From Luteimonas terricola (GTDB taxonomy: Bacteria > Pseudomonadota > Gammaproteobacteria > Xanthomonadales > Xanthomonadaceae): a DNA stretch of 64,000 bases. This document shows, in pieces, positions 1-9,169 of the stretch. The notes below the pieces were generated by a model. The model was not told the DNA's origin. It worked only from the letters and a program-made list of their open reading frames with translations, and did no database searches. The stretch spans positions 1 through 64,000 of the forward strand of contig NZ_SJRX01000003.1 in assembly GCF_004352845.1 (NCBI RefSeq), written 5' to 3'. Every line of letters starts with the position of its first letter. Position 1 is the stretch's first letter. The position numbers and the translations under genes were made by a program.

Positions 1-247
1 CGGCATCCGCCTGGCGGCGGATGCCTCCTCCTTGACTTCCCCGCGAAGGCCTCCCGGCCACGGCGGGGCTCGGCGTTGTTGCAACTGCGCGAGATGCCCG
101 CTTTGCTCCTGGGGCCACCGCGCACTGCTGCGCACCGGGGGCCAAGGCCCTTGAGAGCGAAGTCAAGGAGGAGGCGATGGCCGCAAGGCCATTGCCGGGG
201 GACATGAGCACTCAAGGGCCTTGGCACCCGGCGCCCGAGAGTATCAA
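1..247 (+). repeat. Interspersed double-hairpin repeat, copy A (cut by window edge)
   Basis: This is the right part of a ~300-bp repeat also found at 40534-40832 (inverted) and 44204-44504. Positions 2-11 and 16-25 form the inner stem of hairpin 1, and 41-69 is its right outer arm; the left arm lies outside the window. Hairpin 2 has outer arms 135-155 and 211-231, with an inner stem at roughly 174-198 closed by a GCAA loop. The shared loop motifs GAAGTCAAGGAGGA and GGGGGACATGAGC are intact. The spacer (70-134) differs from the other two copies, so this copy is the most diverged. It ends in TATCAA, like the others. Short ORFs across it are not credible genes. It sits just beyond the 3' end of prpD. 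Confidence 0.85.
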
Positions 248-285
248 TGGCGCGCCATTCCCTCAGTCGGGAGATGAACCTCTTC

Positions 286-1737
286 TCAGATCACGTAGAG
301 ATCGACGTATGCATGGACCGGCATGGCCTCCAGCGTGGCCTGGTCGAGGCTCGCGGCCAGGATTGCCCGCTGCTGCCGCGCCGGAAAGCGCCGCGCCAGG
401 TTTCTGCGGAACTTGGCTTCCAGCAACGGGATGCCCTCCGCGCGCCGCCGCGGGTGTCCGACCGGGTATTCCACCGCGACTTCGGCAAGCCCGGTGCCGT
501 CTTTGAACTCCAGGGCCAGCGCATTCGCGATGCTGCGCTTGTCCGGGTCGTGGTAGTCGGCGGTGTACTGCGGGTCTTCGACGCAGGTGATTTTCGCGCG
601 CAGCGCGTCGATGCGCGGATCGGCGGCGACGTCGTCCTCGTAGTCGCTGGCGGCCAGCCGCCCGAAGACCAGCGCCACCGCGACCATGTACTGGATGCAG
701 TGGTCGCGGTCGGCCGGATTGTCCAGCGGACCCTGCTTGTCGATGATGCGGATGCAGGCTTCCTGCGTGCGGATGGTGATCGCCGCGATGTCGTCGACGC
801 CCTTGCCGGCGGCCGCCATCTGCCCGTGCAGGACCAGCGCCGCCTCGACCGCGGTCTGGCCGTGGAACTCGGCCGGGAAGCTGATCTTGAACAGCACGTT
901 CTCCATCACGTAGCTGCCGTAGGGCCGCTGGAAGCGGAAGGGCCGGCCCTTGAACGACACGTCGTAGAAGCCCCAGGCCGGCGCGGTCAGCGCACCCGGA
1001 TAGCCCATTTCGCCGGTGGCGGCGATCAGTGCCAGGCGCACCGCGCGGCTGGTCGCGTCACCCGCGGCCCAGGACTTGCGGCTGCCGGTGTTGGGCGCGT
1101 GCCGGTAGGTGCGCAGGCTCTGTCCGTCCACCCAGGCCAGCGACACCGCGTTGAGGATCGCGTCGCACGACAGGCCCAGCAGCCAGGCCACCACCGCGGT
1201 CGACGCCACCTTGACCAGCACCACGTGGTCCAGGCCGACCTTGTTGAAGCTGTTCTCCAGCGCCAGGCAGCCCTGGATCTCGTGCGCCTTGACCATCGCC
1301 GCCAGCACGTCCTTCATCGACAGCGGCGGCTTGCCGGCGGCGACGGCGCTGCGGCTCAGCCAGTCGGCCACAGCGAGGATGCCGCCAAGGTTGTCCGACG
1401 GATGCCCCCACTCGGCCGCAAGCCAGGTGTCGTTGAAGTCCAGCCAGCGGACCATGGTCCCGATGTCGAAGGCCGCCTGCACCGGGTCCAGCTGGAAGCG
1501 CGTGCCGGGCACCTTGGCCCCGTGCGGCACGACCGTTCCGGGCACGACGGGACCCAGCAGCCTGGTGCAGGCCGGATACTCCAGCGCCTCCAGGCCACAG
1601 CCCAGGGTGTCGATCAGGCAGTTGCGCGCGATCGCCCAGGCCAGCGGCGACTCGATGTCGTATCCGGTGACGTAGTCGACGATGTCGACCATCGCCTGGT
1701 CGGGTTCGGGGCGGACATTGCTGATGTGCGTGGACAT
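286..1737 (-). CDS. prpD: 2-methylcitrate dehydratase PrpD
   Basis: It converts 2-methylcitrate to 2-methyl-cis-aconitate in the methylcitrate cycle for propionate breakdown (cytoplasm). The 483-residue product has the same length as E. coli PrpD as I recall it and resembles it along its whole length: the N-terminal NVRPEPDQAMVDIVDYV, the central WLDFNDTWLAAEWGHPSDN, the block DGQSLRTYRHAPNTG, and the C-terminal DLYVI. The start at 1737 (MSTHISNVRPE) matches the family start; the reading frame stays open further upstream but that part is unlike PrpD. It is divergent from iadA, with 136 bp between them. No other prp gene lies in the window; the repeat follows directly downstream. Identification is by MmgE/PrpD family knowledge and is strong. 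Confidence 0.95.
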   Translation of the reverse strand: MSTHISNVRPEPDQAMVDIVDYVTGYDIESPLAWAIARNCLIDTLGCGLEALEYPACTRLLGPVVPGTVVPHGAKVPGTRFQLDPVQAAFDIGTMVRWLDFNDTWLAAEWGHPSDNLGGILAVADWLSRSAVAAGKPPLSMKDVLAAMVKAHEIQGCLALENSFNKVGLDHVVLVKVASTAVVAWLLGLSCDAILNAVSLAWVDGQSLRTYRHAPNTGSRKSWAAGDATSRAVRLALIAATGEMGYPGALTAPAWGFYDVSFKGRPFRFQRPYGSYVMENVLFKISFPAEFHGQTAVEAALVLHGQMAAAGKGVDDIAAITIRTQEACIRIIDKQGPLDNPADRDHCIQYMVAVALVFGRLAASDYEDDVAADPRIDALRAKITCVEDPQYTADYHDPDKRSIANALALEFKDGTGLAEVAVEYPVGHPRRRAEGIPLLEAKFRRNLARRFPARQQRAILAASLDQATLEAMPVHAYVDLYVI

Positions 1738-1873
1738 GATGGGCTTCGCGTGCGGCAGTGCCCCGAACCTACTCCCCCATTGCCGGCTTCTCCATTGCAG
1801 GCCACTCACATCGCCCCGGATGCATGGCTTCAGCGCGCTTGACGCCATGCCCGGCGCATTCCAACCTGCCGCG

Positions 1874-3067
1874 ATGAATACAACGCTGGTCCGCAACGCG
1901 GACGTGTATGCGCCCGAAGCGCTGGGGCGTCGGGACCTGCTGCTGGGTGGCGGAAAGGTGCTGTGGATCGGCACCGATGCGCCCGACCTGCCCGCGGCCT
2001 TCGGCGCGGAAACCGTCGACCTGGGCGGCCATCGCCTGCTGCCTGGCCTGGTCGACGGCCATGTGCACGTCACCGGCGGCGGCGGCGAAGCCGGGTTTGC
2101 CAGCCGCGTGCCGGCACCGATGCTGTCGCGCTACACCCGCAGCGGGGTGACCACCGTCGTCGGCCTGTTGGGCACCGACGACGTGGCACGCGGCACCCGG
2201 GAGCTGGTCGCGCAGGTCAACGCGCTGCGCGAGGAAGGCCTGTCCGCCTACGGGCTTGCCGGCGGCTACCACCTGCCACCGGCCACGCTGACCGGCAGCG
2301 TGCGCGCCGACCTGGCCTTCATCGACTGCCTGATCGGCGTCGGCGAACTGGCGATCAGCGACCACCGCTCCAGCCAGCCGACGCTTGAAGAACTGCTGCG
2401 CGTCGCCTCCGAAGCGCACGTGGCCGGGCTGATGACCGGCAAGGCCGGCATCGTCCACCTGCACCTGGGCGACGGGCCGCGCGGGCTGGACCTGGTGCGC
2501 CGCGCGCTCGACGAAAGCGAGTTGCCGGCGCGCGTGTTCAACCCGACCCACGTCAACCGCCGCAAGGCGCTGTTCGAAGAAGCGATCGAACTGGCGCGCC
2601 GCGGCTGCACGATCGACATCACCGCCTTCCCGGTCGCCAAGGGCGAAGACGCATGGAGCGCGGCCGACGCGCTGGTCCGCTACCTCGACAGCGGTGCGCC
2701 GCGCGGGCGCGTCACCATCAGCTCCGACGCCGGCGGCTGCCTGCCCTGCTTCGATGCGCAGGGCCGGGTGAGCAGCATGGACGTCGGCCACTCCGGCGCG
2801 CTGCTTGAAACGCTGCGCGAACTGCTGGCCCGGGGCGTCCCGCTGGAGGACGCATCGCCGGCCTTCACCGGCAACGTCGCCGACCTGCTGCGCCTGCCGT
2901 CCAAGGGGCGGATCGCGGCCGGCGCCGACGCCGACCTGGTGGCGCTCGACGACGACGGCGCGGTCGCGCACGTGTTCGCCGGCGGCCGTCTCCACCTGCG
3001 GGATGGAGCCGTCGTACGCCATGGTACGTTCGAAAAAATGGATCCCCAGGACAACAGGAGCAATTGA
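1874..3067 (+). CDS. iadA: Isoaspartyl dipeptidase (beta-aspartyl-peptidase)
   Basis: A metal-dependent amidohydrolase that splits beta-aspartyl dipeptides; in this setting the likely substrate is beta-Asp-Arg released from cyanophycin by the next gene product. The 397-residue protein shows the amidohydrolase HxH motif in DGHVHVTGGGGEAG (about residue 65), a GKAGIVHLHLGDG segment, THVNR and the late aspartate in SSDAGG. The N-terminus starting MNTTLVRNADVY fits the family; the frame is open further upstream but has no family resemblance there. Its TGA overlaps the next ATG by one base (TGATG), so translation of iadA and cphB is probably coupled. First gene of the cyanophycin block. Confidence 0.9.
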   Translation: MNTTLVRNADVYAPEALGRRDLLLGGGKVLWIGTDAPDLPAAFGAETVDLGGHRLLPGLVDGHVHVTGGGGEAGFASRVPAPMLSRYTRSGVTTVVGLLGTDDVARGTRELVAQVNALREEGLSAYGLAGGYHLPPATLTGSVRADLAFIDCLIGVGELAISDHRSSQPTLEELLRVASEAHVAGLMTGKAGIVHLHLGDGPRGLDLVRRALDESELPARVFNPTHVNRRKALFEEAIELARRGCTIDITAFPVAKGEDAWSAADALVRYLDSGAPRGRVTISSDAGGCLPCFDAQGRVSSMDVGHSGALLETLRELLARGVPLEDASPAFTGNVADLLRLPSKGRIAAGADADLVALDDDGAVAHVFAGGRLHLRDGAVVRHGTFEKMDPQDNRSN

Positions 3068-3906
3068 TGCCGAGCAAACCCCCCGACGGGGAGCACCGCG
3101 GCTGGATCATCCCGATCGGCGGCGCAGAGGACAAGGACACCAACCCGCGCATCCTCCAGCGCTTCGTCGATCTCAGCGGCGGCAGCGAAGCCGACATCGT
3201 GGTCATCCCGACCGCCAGCCGGCTCAATGAAACCGGCCTGCGCTACGAGACGCTGTTCAGCGGGATGGGCGCGGCCCGCGTCTCGGTCCTGGACTTCGAC
3301 ACCCGCCGCGACTGCCAGGAACCCAACCGGCTGGCGCGACTGGCGGAGGCCAGCGGCATCTTCTTCACCGGCGGCAACCAGCTGCGCCTGTCCACCATCC
3401 TCGGCGGCACCGACGTGGCGCGCACGGTCCGGCAGCGCAATGCCCAGGGCGTGGCCGTGGCCGGCACCAGCGCCGGCGCCGGCTTCCTGAGCGAGCACAT
3501 GATCGCGTTCGGCAAGGAGGGTTCGTCGCCGCGCGCCAGCAGCGTGCGGCTCGCGCCCGGACTCGGCCTGACCAACCGCTTCGTGATCGACCAGCACTTC
3601 CGCCAGCGCGACCGCCTCGGCCGGCTCAGCGCCGCCCTGGCCTACAACCCGTTCGCGATCGGGATCGGCCTGGACGAGGACACCGCGGCCTTCATTTCCC
3701 CCGACGACACCCTGGAGGTCGAGGGCAGCGGCGCGGTCACCGTGGTCGACGCCCACGACCTGCAGTTCTCGTCGATCGCCCACGCCGACGAGGACGACCC
3801 CGTGTGCATGCTCGGCCTGGGCGTGCATATATTGATTGCCGGCGCCACGTTCAACCTGCATACGCGGCGGGCATCTGCCGGACGCCTCGCCACCCGCAAG
3901 ACCTGA
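3067..3906 (+). CDS. cphB: Cyanophycinase
   Basis: A peptidase of family S51 that degrades cyanophycin (poly-Asp backbone with Arg side chains) to beta-Asp-Arg. The protein has 279 residues, close to known cyanophycinases. The nucleophile serine lies in GTSAGAGF (about residue 135), preceded by the FFTGGNQLRL segment typical of the family, and VIDQHFRQRDRLGRL follows. No signal peptide is visible, so it probably acts on intracellular granules. The ATG at 3067 overlaps the iadA stop; a TTG three bases earlier is a less likely start. It is followed 14 bp later by cphA, so degradation and synthesis genes are carried in one transcription unit. Confidence 0.93.
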   Translation: MPSKPPDGEHRGWIIPIGGAEDKDTNPRILQRFVDLSGGSEADIVVIPTASRLNETGLRYETLFSGMGAARVSVLDFDTRRDCQEPNRLARLAEASGIFFTGGNQLRLSTILGGTDVARTVRQRNAQGVAVAGTSAGAGFLSEHMIAFGKEGSSPRASSVRLAPGLGLTNRFVIDQHFRQRDRLGRLSAALAYNPFAIGIGLDEDTAAFISPDDTLEVEGSGAVTVVDAHDLQFSSIAHADEDDPVCMLGLGVHILIAGATFNLHTRRASAGRLATRKT

Positions 3907-3920
3907 CCAGGGACACATCC

Positions 3921-6707
3921 ATGCGCATTCTCGAACGCTCCGTCTATGTTGGTCCGTCCCTGCATGCGCATTTCCCGGTCATCCGGCTGCTGCTGGACCT
4001 CGGCGAGCTCGAACAGTGGCCCACGGCGCGCCTGGGCCCGGACTTCATCGACGGGCTGCTCGCCGCCCTGCCCGGCCTGGCCGAGCACGGCTGCTCCTAC
4101 CGCGAGCCCGGCGGATTCCTGCGTCGCATGCGGGAAGACGAAGGCACCTGGCTCGGGCACGTGTTCGAGCACGTGGCGATCGAGCTGCAGAACATCGCCG
4201 GCGAGGACGTCACCTTCGGCAAGACCCGCAGCGTCGACGACCGCCCGGGCGTCTACACGGTGGTCTACGAGTACGTCCAGCGCGAGGAAGGCATCGCCGC
4301 CGGCGAGCTGGCGATGCGCCTGGTCTGCTCGCTGCTGCCCGACGCGATCCGCCCCGAAGGCAGCGTGCCCGCGGACTGGCAGTGGGAAGACGCACGCGAC
4401 GACTTCATCCGCTACGCCCAGCGGCGCGCGCTGGGTCCGTCCACCGCCTCGCTGGTGCGCGCGGCCGAAGAGCGCGGCATTCCGTGGCTGCGCCTCAACG
4501 AACGCTCGCTGATCCAGTTCGGCCACGGCCGCTACCAGCAGCGCATCCAGGCCACCGTGACCGGATTGACGCCGCACATCGCCGTGGAGCTGGCCAGCGA
4601 CAAGGAAGAGACCAACAAGATCCTCGCCTCGCTCGGCCTGCCCGTGCCGCGGCAAGTGCTGGTCACCAGCCAGACCGATGCGCTCAAGGCCGCGCGCAGG
4701 CTCGGCGGCCCGGTCGTGCTCAAGCCGTACAACGGCAACCACGGCCGCGGCATCACCATCAACATCACCGACGACGACGAGATCCGCACCGCCTTCGTGG
4801 CCGCGCAGGAGCACTCGCGCTCGGTGATCGTGGAAACCTTCCAGCCCGGCGACGACCACCGCCTGCTGGTGATCAACGGCGAGCTGGTCGCCGCCACCCG
4901 GCGCACCCCCGGCCACGTGGTCGGCGACGGCCGCGGCACGATCGCCGAACTGGTCGAACGCGTGAACCAGGATCCGCGCCGCGGCGTCGGCCACGAAAAA
5001 GTGCTGACCCGGCTCGAGCTCGACCGCGAGGCGGGCCTGATGATGGAGCGCGTCGGCCATAGCGCGGACTCGGTGCCGGCCGTCGACGAGATCGTGTTCC
5101 TGCGCTCGACCGCCAACCTCTCCACCGGCGGCACCGCCACCGACGTCACCGATGTCATCCACCCCGACAACCGCGAGATGGCGGTGCGCGCGGTGCGTGC
5201 GATCGGCCTGGACGTGGGCGGCGTGGATTTCATCAGCCCCGACATCACCGAAAGCCATCGGCGCATCGGCGGCGCGATCTGCGAGGTCAACGCCGCGCCC
5301 GGCTTCCGCATGCACGTGGCGCCGAGCGAAGGCACGCCGCGCGACGCCGCCGGGCCGGTGATCGACATGCTGTTCCCGCCGGGCTCGCCGGCGCGGGTGC
5401 CGATCGCCGCGGTCACCGGCACCAACGGCAAGACCACCACCGCGCGCATGCTGGCGCACATCGCCAAGATGGCCGGACACACCCCGGGGCTGACCACCAC
5501 CGACGGCGTCTACATCGACGGCCAGCGCACGGTCGAGGGCGACATGACCGGCCCGGTGTCGGCGCGCATGGTGCTGCGCGACCCGACCATCGACCTGGCG
5601 GTGCTGGAGACCGCGCGCGGCGGCCTGCTGCGCGCCGGCATGGGCGTGACCGCGGTCGACGTGGGCGCGGTGATCAACGTGCAGCCCGACCACCTCGGGC
5701 TCAAGGGCATCGACACGCTCGAGCAGCTGGCCGAGATCAAGCGCATCGTGGTCGAGGTGGCCCAGGAGTGCGCCGTGCTCAACGCCGACGACACCAACGT
5801 GCTGCGCATGTCGGGCTACACCAAAGCCCGCAGCATCTGCTACGTGACCATGAACCCAGGCCACGGCCTGGTGCGCGAGCACGTGCGCGCCGGCGGCCGC
5901 GCCTGCGCGCTGGAGGAAGGCGTCAACGGCCACATGATCACGCTCTACGACAAGGGCAACCACATCCCGCTGCTGTGGACCCACCTGATCCCGGCCACGC
6001 TGGAAGGCCGCGCCCTGCACAACGTGCAGAACGCGATGTTCGCGGCGTCCATGGCCTTCGCGATGGGACTCAAGCTCGACGACATCCGCCACGGCCTGCG
6101 CACCTTCGACACCACGTTCTTCCAGGCACCCGGGCGGATGAACGTGTTCAGCGAACACCCGTTCAAGGTGCTGTTCGACTACGCCCACAACGCACACGCC
6201 GTCGGCGTGATGGCCGACCTGGCGCAGCGCCTGGACGTGGAGGGGCGGCGGATCGTGGTGGTGGCCGGGCCCGGCGACCGCCGCGACGGCGACCTGGTCG
6301 CGATCGCGCAGGCGGTGGCCGGCCGATTCGACCATTACATCTGTCGCCGCGACGACAACCTGCGCGGCCGCGACGGCGACGAGGTGCCGGACATCATCGC
6401 CCAGGCCCTGCGCGAGGCCGGTGTCGGCGAGGAGGCGATCTCGGTCATCCCCGATGAACAGCAGGCCATCGATGCCGCCCTGCGCATGGGTGTGTCCGGC
6501 GACCTGCTGCTGGTCTTCGCGGACGCACTCGCGCGCTCGTGGAAACAGGTCACGAAGTTCAAGCCCGAAGGCGCCGCGGCCGGTCCCGCCAGGGCCGTGC
6601 AGCCGCCGCTGCCCGTCGTCGACATCGAGGAGCCTGCCTACGACATGGAAGGGCTGGTGCGCGATGAGCGCGGCCTGGTGTTTGCCCCGGAAGAGGACAG
6701 CGACTGA
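3921..6707 (+). CDS. cphA: Cyanophycin synthetase CphA
   Basis: It polymerises aspartate and arginine into cyanophycin using ATP. The 928-residue protein has the expected order: an N-terminal domain beginning MRILERSVYVGPSLHAHFPV, an ATP-grasp domain (about 215-480; ASDKEETNKILASLGLPVP and VLKPYNGNHGRGI), and a C-terminal Mur-ligase domain with P-loop GTNGKTTTAR at about residue 499, then ETARGGLLRAGMG and DYAHNAHAV. All three modules look complete. The start codon 14 bp after cphB is the only one giving the family N-terminus. Long antisense ORFs across this gene are GC-skew artefacts. Downstream lies a second, shorter synthetase-like gene after 64 bp. Confidence 0.95.
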   Translation: MRILERSVYVGPSLHAHFPVIRLLLDLGELEQWPTARLGPDFIDGLLAALPGLAEHGCSYREPGGFLRRMREDEGTWLGHVFEHVAIELQNIAGEDVTFGKTRSVDDRPGVYTVVYEYVQREEGIAAGELAMRLVCSLLPDAIRPEGSVPADWQWEDARDDFIRYAQRRALGPSTASLVRAAEERGIPWLRLNERSLIQFGHGRYQQRIQATVTGLTPHIAVELASDKEETNKILASLGLPVPRQVLVTSQTDALKAARRLGGPVVLKPYNGNHGRGITINITDDDEIRTAFVAAQEHSRSVIVETFQPGDDHRLLVINGELVAATRRTPGHVVGDGRGTIAELVERVNQDPRRGVGHEKVLTRLELDREAGLMMERVGHSADSVPAVDEIVFLRSTANLSTGGTATDVTDVIHPDNREMAVRAVRAIGLDVGGVDFISPDITESHRRIGGAICEVNAAPGFRMHVAPSEGTPRDAAGPVIDMLFPPGSPARVPIAAVTGTNGKTTTARMLAHIAKMAGHTPGLTTTDGVYIDGQRTVEGDMTGPVSARMVLRDPTIDLAVLETARGGLLRAGMGVTAVDVGAVINVQPDHLGLKGIDTLEQLAEIKRIVVEVAQECAVLNADDTNVLRMSGYTKARSICYVTMNPGHGLVREHVRAGGRACALEEGVNGHMITLYDKGNHIPLLWTHLIPATLEGRALHNVQNAMFAASMAFAMGLKLDDIRHGLRTFDTTFFQAPGRMNVFSEHPFKVLFDYAHNAHAVGVMADLAQRLDVEGRRIVVVAGPGDRRDGDLVAIAQAVAGRFDHYICRRDDNLRGRDGDEVPDIIAQALREAGVGEEAISVIPDEQQAIDAALRMGVSGDLLLVFADALARSWKQVTKFKPEGAAAGPARAVQPPLPVVDIEEPAYDMEGLVRDERGLVFAPEEDSD

Positions 6708-6771
6708 CGCCAGCGCCGCACGCGCCCGCCTGACCGGCTGACCGCAGGCGCGAACGAAGCGCCACGCCACG

Positions 6772-8574
6772 ATGACGACCGAAACCACTCCACCGCCCTT
6801 CGACGACTCCCGCCGCCTGACCGGCCCCAACCTGTATTTCGCCGAACCCGGCGCGGTACTGGAGACGGAGATCGGCACGCCGGTCGCGCCTGCGCTGATC
6901 GATGCCTGGACGCAGCGGATCGGCCGCGCGCGCGCCGCGCTCGGCTGGCCAGAGACAAGCATCGTGGTGCGCGAACACGCCAGCGGCGCCAGCCTCGCCT
7001 TCACCGCGCCCGCCGACCTCCTCTACACCGCCACCGAGGTCAACGAATGGGCCTGGCTGTCCGCGCTTGCCGACGCCGGCATCGACACCGGCGAACCCGC
7101 ACTGCAGCCTGGCCACGCACCGCTCGGCGACGACGACGAGTCACTGCGCATCCTGCGCGCCGCCGCAGCCGCCGAACGCCTTCCCGCTCTTCGCGCTCTT
7201 CGCGAGGGCGCTCTTGCCCACGGCCTGCCGCTGCTGCTCGACGACGAGCAGCTGTCGATCGGCACCGGCACCGGCAGCCTCACCTGGGACAACCACGCGC
7301 TGCCGCAGCCCGGCGATGTGCCCTGGGATCGGCTGCACGCGATCCCGGTGGCCCTGGTCACCGGCTCCAACGGCAAGACCACCACCGTGCGCCTGCTCAC
7401 CGCGATCGCCATCGCCCACGGCTGGCACACCGCCAACAGCTGCACCGACGGCATCTACCTCGACGGCGCGCTGATCGAAGGCGGCGACTACTCGGGCCCG
7501 GGCGGCGCCCGCAGCCTGCTGCGCAACCGCCAGGCGCAGGCGGCGATCCTGGAGACCGCGCGCGGCGGCCTGCTGCGCCGCGGGCTGGGCATCGACCGCG
7601 CCGACGTGGCGCTGGTCACCAACGTCAGCCCCGACCACTTCGGCGAATACGGCATCCACGACCTCGACGGCCTGGCACAGGTGAAGCTGACCGTGGCCCG
7701 CGCCGTCGGCGCCGACGGCGTCCTGGTGCTCAACGCCGACAACGCACCCCTGCGACGCCATGCCACCGATGTCGATACGCCGCTGGCGTGGTTCTCCGTC
7801 GACGACGACCACCCGCTCCTGCAGCAGGCGCGCGCAGAGGGCCGCCGCAGCTGCGGCGTGCGCGACGGCAGGCTGTGGCTGTTCGACGGCACGGCCGCGC
7901 ACGACCTCGGCGCGATCGCCGACATGCCGCTCACCCTGGGCGGACTGGCCGCGCACAACGTGCAGAACTGCGCCGCCGCCGCGCTCACCGCCGCATGCCT
8001 GGGAGTCGAAGCCGGCACCATCGGCAGCGTGCTCGCGCGCTTCGGCAGCGCCCACGGCGACAATCCCGGCCGCCTGCAGCGCTGGACCCTGGGCGGGGGC
8101 GTACAGGTCTACGTCGACTACGCGCACAACCCCGACGGCCTGCAGCACCTGCTCGGACTGGTCCGTCAGGCGCACCGCGAAGGCGGCCGCCTGCACCTGC
8201 TGCTGGGCCAGGCCGGCGACCGCAGCGACGACGCCATCGCCGATCTCGCCGCCACCGCCGCGGCGAACCACCCGGACCGGGTCGTGCTCAAGGACATGGA
8301 TGGCTATCTGCGCGGCCGCGAAAGCGGCGCGGTGGCGCGGCTGCTGCGCGAAGCGCTGGTCCGCCACGGCGTCGCGGACGATGCCATCGTCGAGTGCCTG
8401 GACGAGACCGAGGCCGCACGCCGGATCCTCGGCGACGCAGGCCCCGGCGACAGCCTGGTCCTGCCCGTGCACGGCGCCGCCGGCCGCGGCCAGGTCACCG
8501 CCCTGCTCGACCGGCTGCAGGAGCAGGGCTGGGCTGCGGGCGATCCTGTTCCAGGGACGGGCAACCCGGGATAG
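6772..8574 (+). CDS. Mur-ligase-type cyanophycin synthetase homologue (CphA'-like)
   Basis: A 600-residue protein with a Mur-ligase domain closely related to the C-terminal part of CphA: P-loop GSNGKTTTVR at about residue 198, ETARGGLLRRGLGID, NVSPDHFGEYGIHDLDGL and VDYAHNPDGLQHLLGL. The first ~190 residues resemble neither the ATP-grasp domain nor the CphA N-terminus in any way I can see. Short companions of CphA, called CphA', are known beside cphA in proteobacteria; their exact role is unsettled. By domain logic it could activate a backbone carboxylate and ligate one amino acid or a dipeptide, but that is inference. Same strand as cphA, 64 bp downstream, last gene of the block. Confidence 0.75.
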   Translation: MTTETTPPPFDDSRRLTGPNLYFAEPGAVLETEIGTPVAPALIDAWTQRIGRARAALGWPETSIVVREHASGASLAFTAPADLLYTATEVNEWAWLSALADAGIDTGEPALQPGHAPLGDDDESLRILRAAAAAERLPALRALREGALAHGLPLLLDDEQLSIGTGTGSLTWDNHALPQPGDVPWDRLHAIPVALVTGSNGKTTTVRLLTAIAIAHGWHTANSCTDGIYLDGALIEGGDYSGPGGARSLLRNRQAQAAILETARGGLLRRGLGIDRADVALVTNVSPDHFGEYGIHDLDGLAQVKLTVARAVGADGVLVLNADNAPLRRHATDVDTPLAWFSVDDDHPLLQQARAEGRRSCGVRDGRLWLFDGTAAHDLGAIADMPLTLGGLAAHNVQNCAAAALTAACLGVEAGTIGSVLARFGSAHGDNPGRLQRWTLGGGVQVYVDYAHNPDGLQHLLGLVRQAHREGGRLHLLLGQAGDRSDDAIADLAATAAANHPDRVVLKDMDGYLRGRESGAVARLLREALVRHGVADDAIVECLDETEAARRILGDAGPGDSLVLPVHGAAGRGQVTALLDRLQEQGWAAGDPVPGTGNPG

Positions 8575-8677
8575 CGCCGTTTCGTCCCCCAGGAAACCGC
8601 CCGGGTCAAGGGGACGCAGCGTCCCGGCGTCATGCACGCGGCCGTCAACTCCCACGCCGTAAGATGAACAGGCATCA

Positions 8678-8693
8678 CATCCCCGCGGGGATG
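8678..8693. promoter_or_regulatory. 16-bp perfect palindrome upstream of the DUF2231 gene
   Basis: CATCCCCGCGGGGATG is perfectly symmetrical and lies 51-66 bp before the start of the next gene. A second hairpin, GGACGCC-gat-GGCGTCC, lies at 8710-8726, between it and the Shine-Dalgarno AGGAGG. It could be an operator, or the 3' hairpin of the preceding cphA' transcript, though no T-run follows. Function unknown. Confidence 0.35.
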
Positions 8694-8743
8694 CACACCC
8701 ATTCCCACTGGACGCCGATGGCGTCCTTCCAGGAGGACCGACC

Positions 8744-9169
8744 ATGGTCGCCACCGTCGAACGCCGGTACGCCCCCCCATTCCATCCGCTCCACGTCCTG
8801 TTGCTGGGCGGCGTCGTCACCCTGTTCCTGGGCGCCCTGCTGAGCGACATCGGCTACGCGCGCACCTACGAGATCCAGTGGAACAACTTCGCCTCGTGGC
8901 TGATCGCCGGCGGACTCGTGCTGGCCGGCATCGCCGTGGTCTGCGCGCTGATCGGCCTCGCGCCTTCGCGCCGCACCCGCAACACGGTGCTGCATGCCGT
9001 GCTGCTGCTGGCGACGTGGATCGTCGGCTTCTTCAACGCGCTCATGCATGCCCGCGACGCATGGGCGAGCATGCCCGGCGGCCTGGTGCTGTCGGTGATC
9101 GTCGTCGTGCTCGCCTGCGTGGCGACCTGCTTCGCCGTCTGCGCACCGCGCACCGGAGGTGTGAAATGA
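8744..9169 (+). CDS. DUF2231 family membrane protein
   Basis: A 141-residue integral membrane protein with four predicted helices (about 18-38, 50-72, 82-101, 112-135). The N-terminal FHPLHVLLLGGVVTLF is the typical DUF2231 start, in which a His-Pro precedes the first helix. Function is not established for the family; some members bind haem, but I do not claim that here. AGGAGG lies a short distance before the ATG. It overlaps the downstream lipoprotein gene by 4 bp (ATGA), so the two products probably work together. No catalytic motif is seen. Confidence 0.8.
   Translation: MVATVERRYAPPFHPLHVLLLGGVVTLFLGALLSDIGYARTYEIQWNNFASWLIAGGLVLAGIAVVCALIGLAPSRRTRNTVLHAVLLLATWIVGFFNALMHARDAWASMPGGLVLSVIVVVLACVATCFAVCAPRTGGVK

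Noticed and set aside
177..506. Short ORFs beginning inside repeat copy A (and similar ones in copies B and C)
   Set aside because: They run from the hairpin into unique sequence, differ after the repeat end, and have Arg/Pro/Ala-rich text typical of random GC-rich DNA.
3642..7004. Antisense open frame of 1120 codons over cphA/cphB
   Set aside because: It is rich in His, Arg, Gln, Asp and Val with no family signature, the product of high GC at third positions of the true gene. The plus-strand frame has full cyanophycin synthetase motifs.
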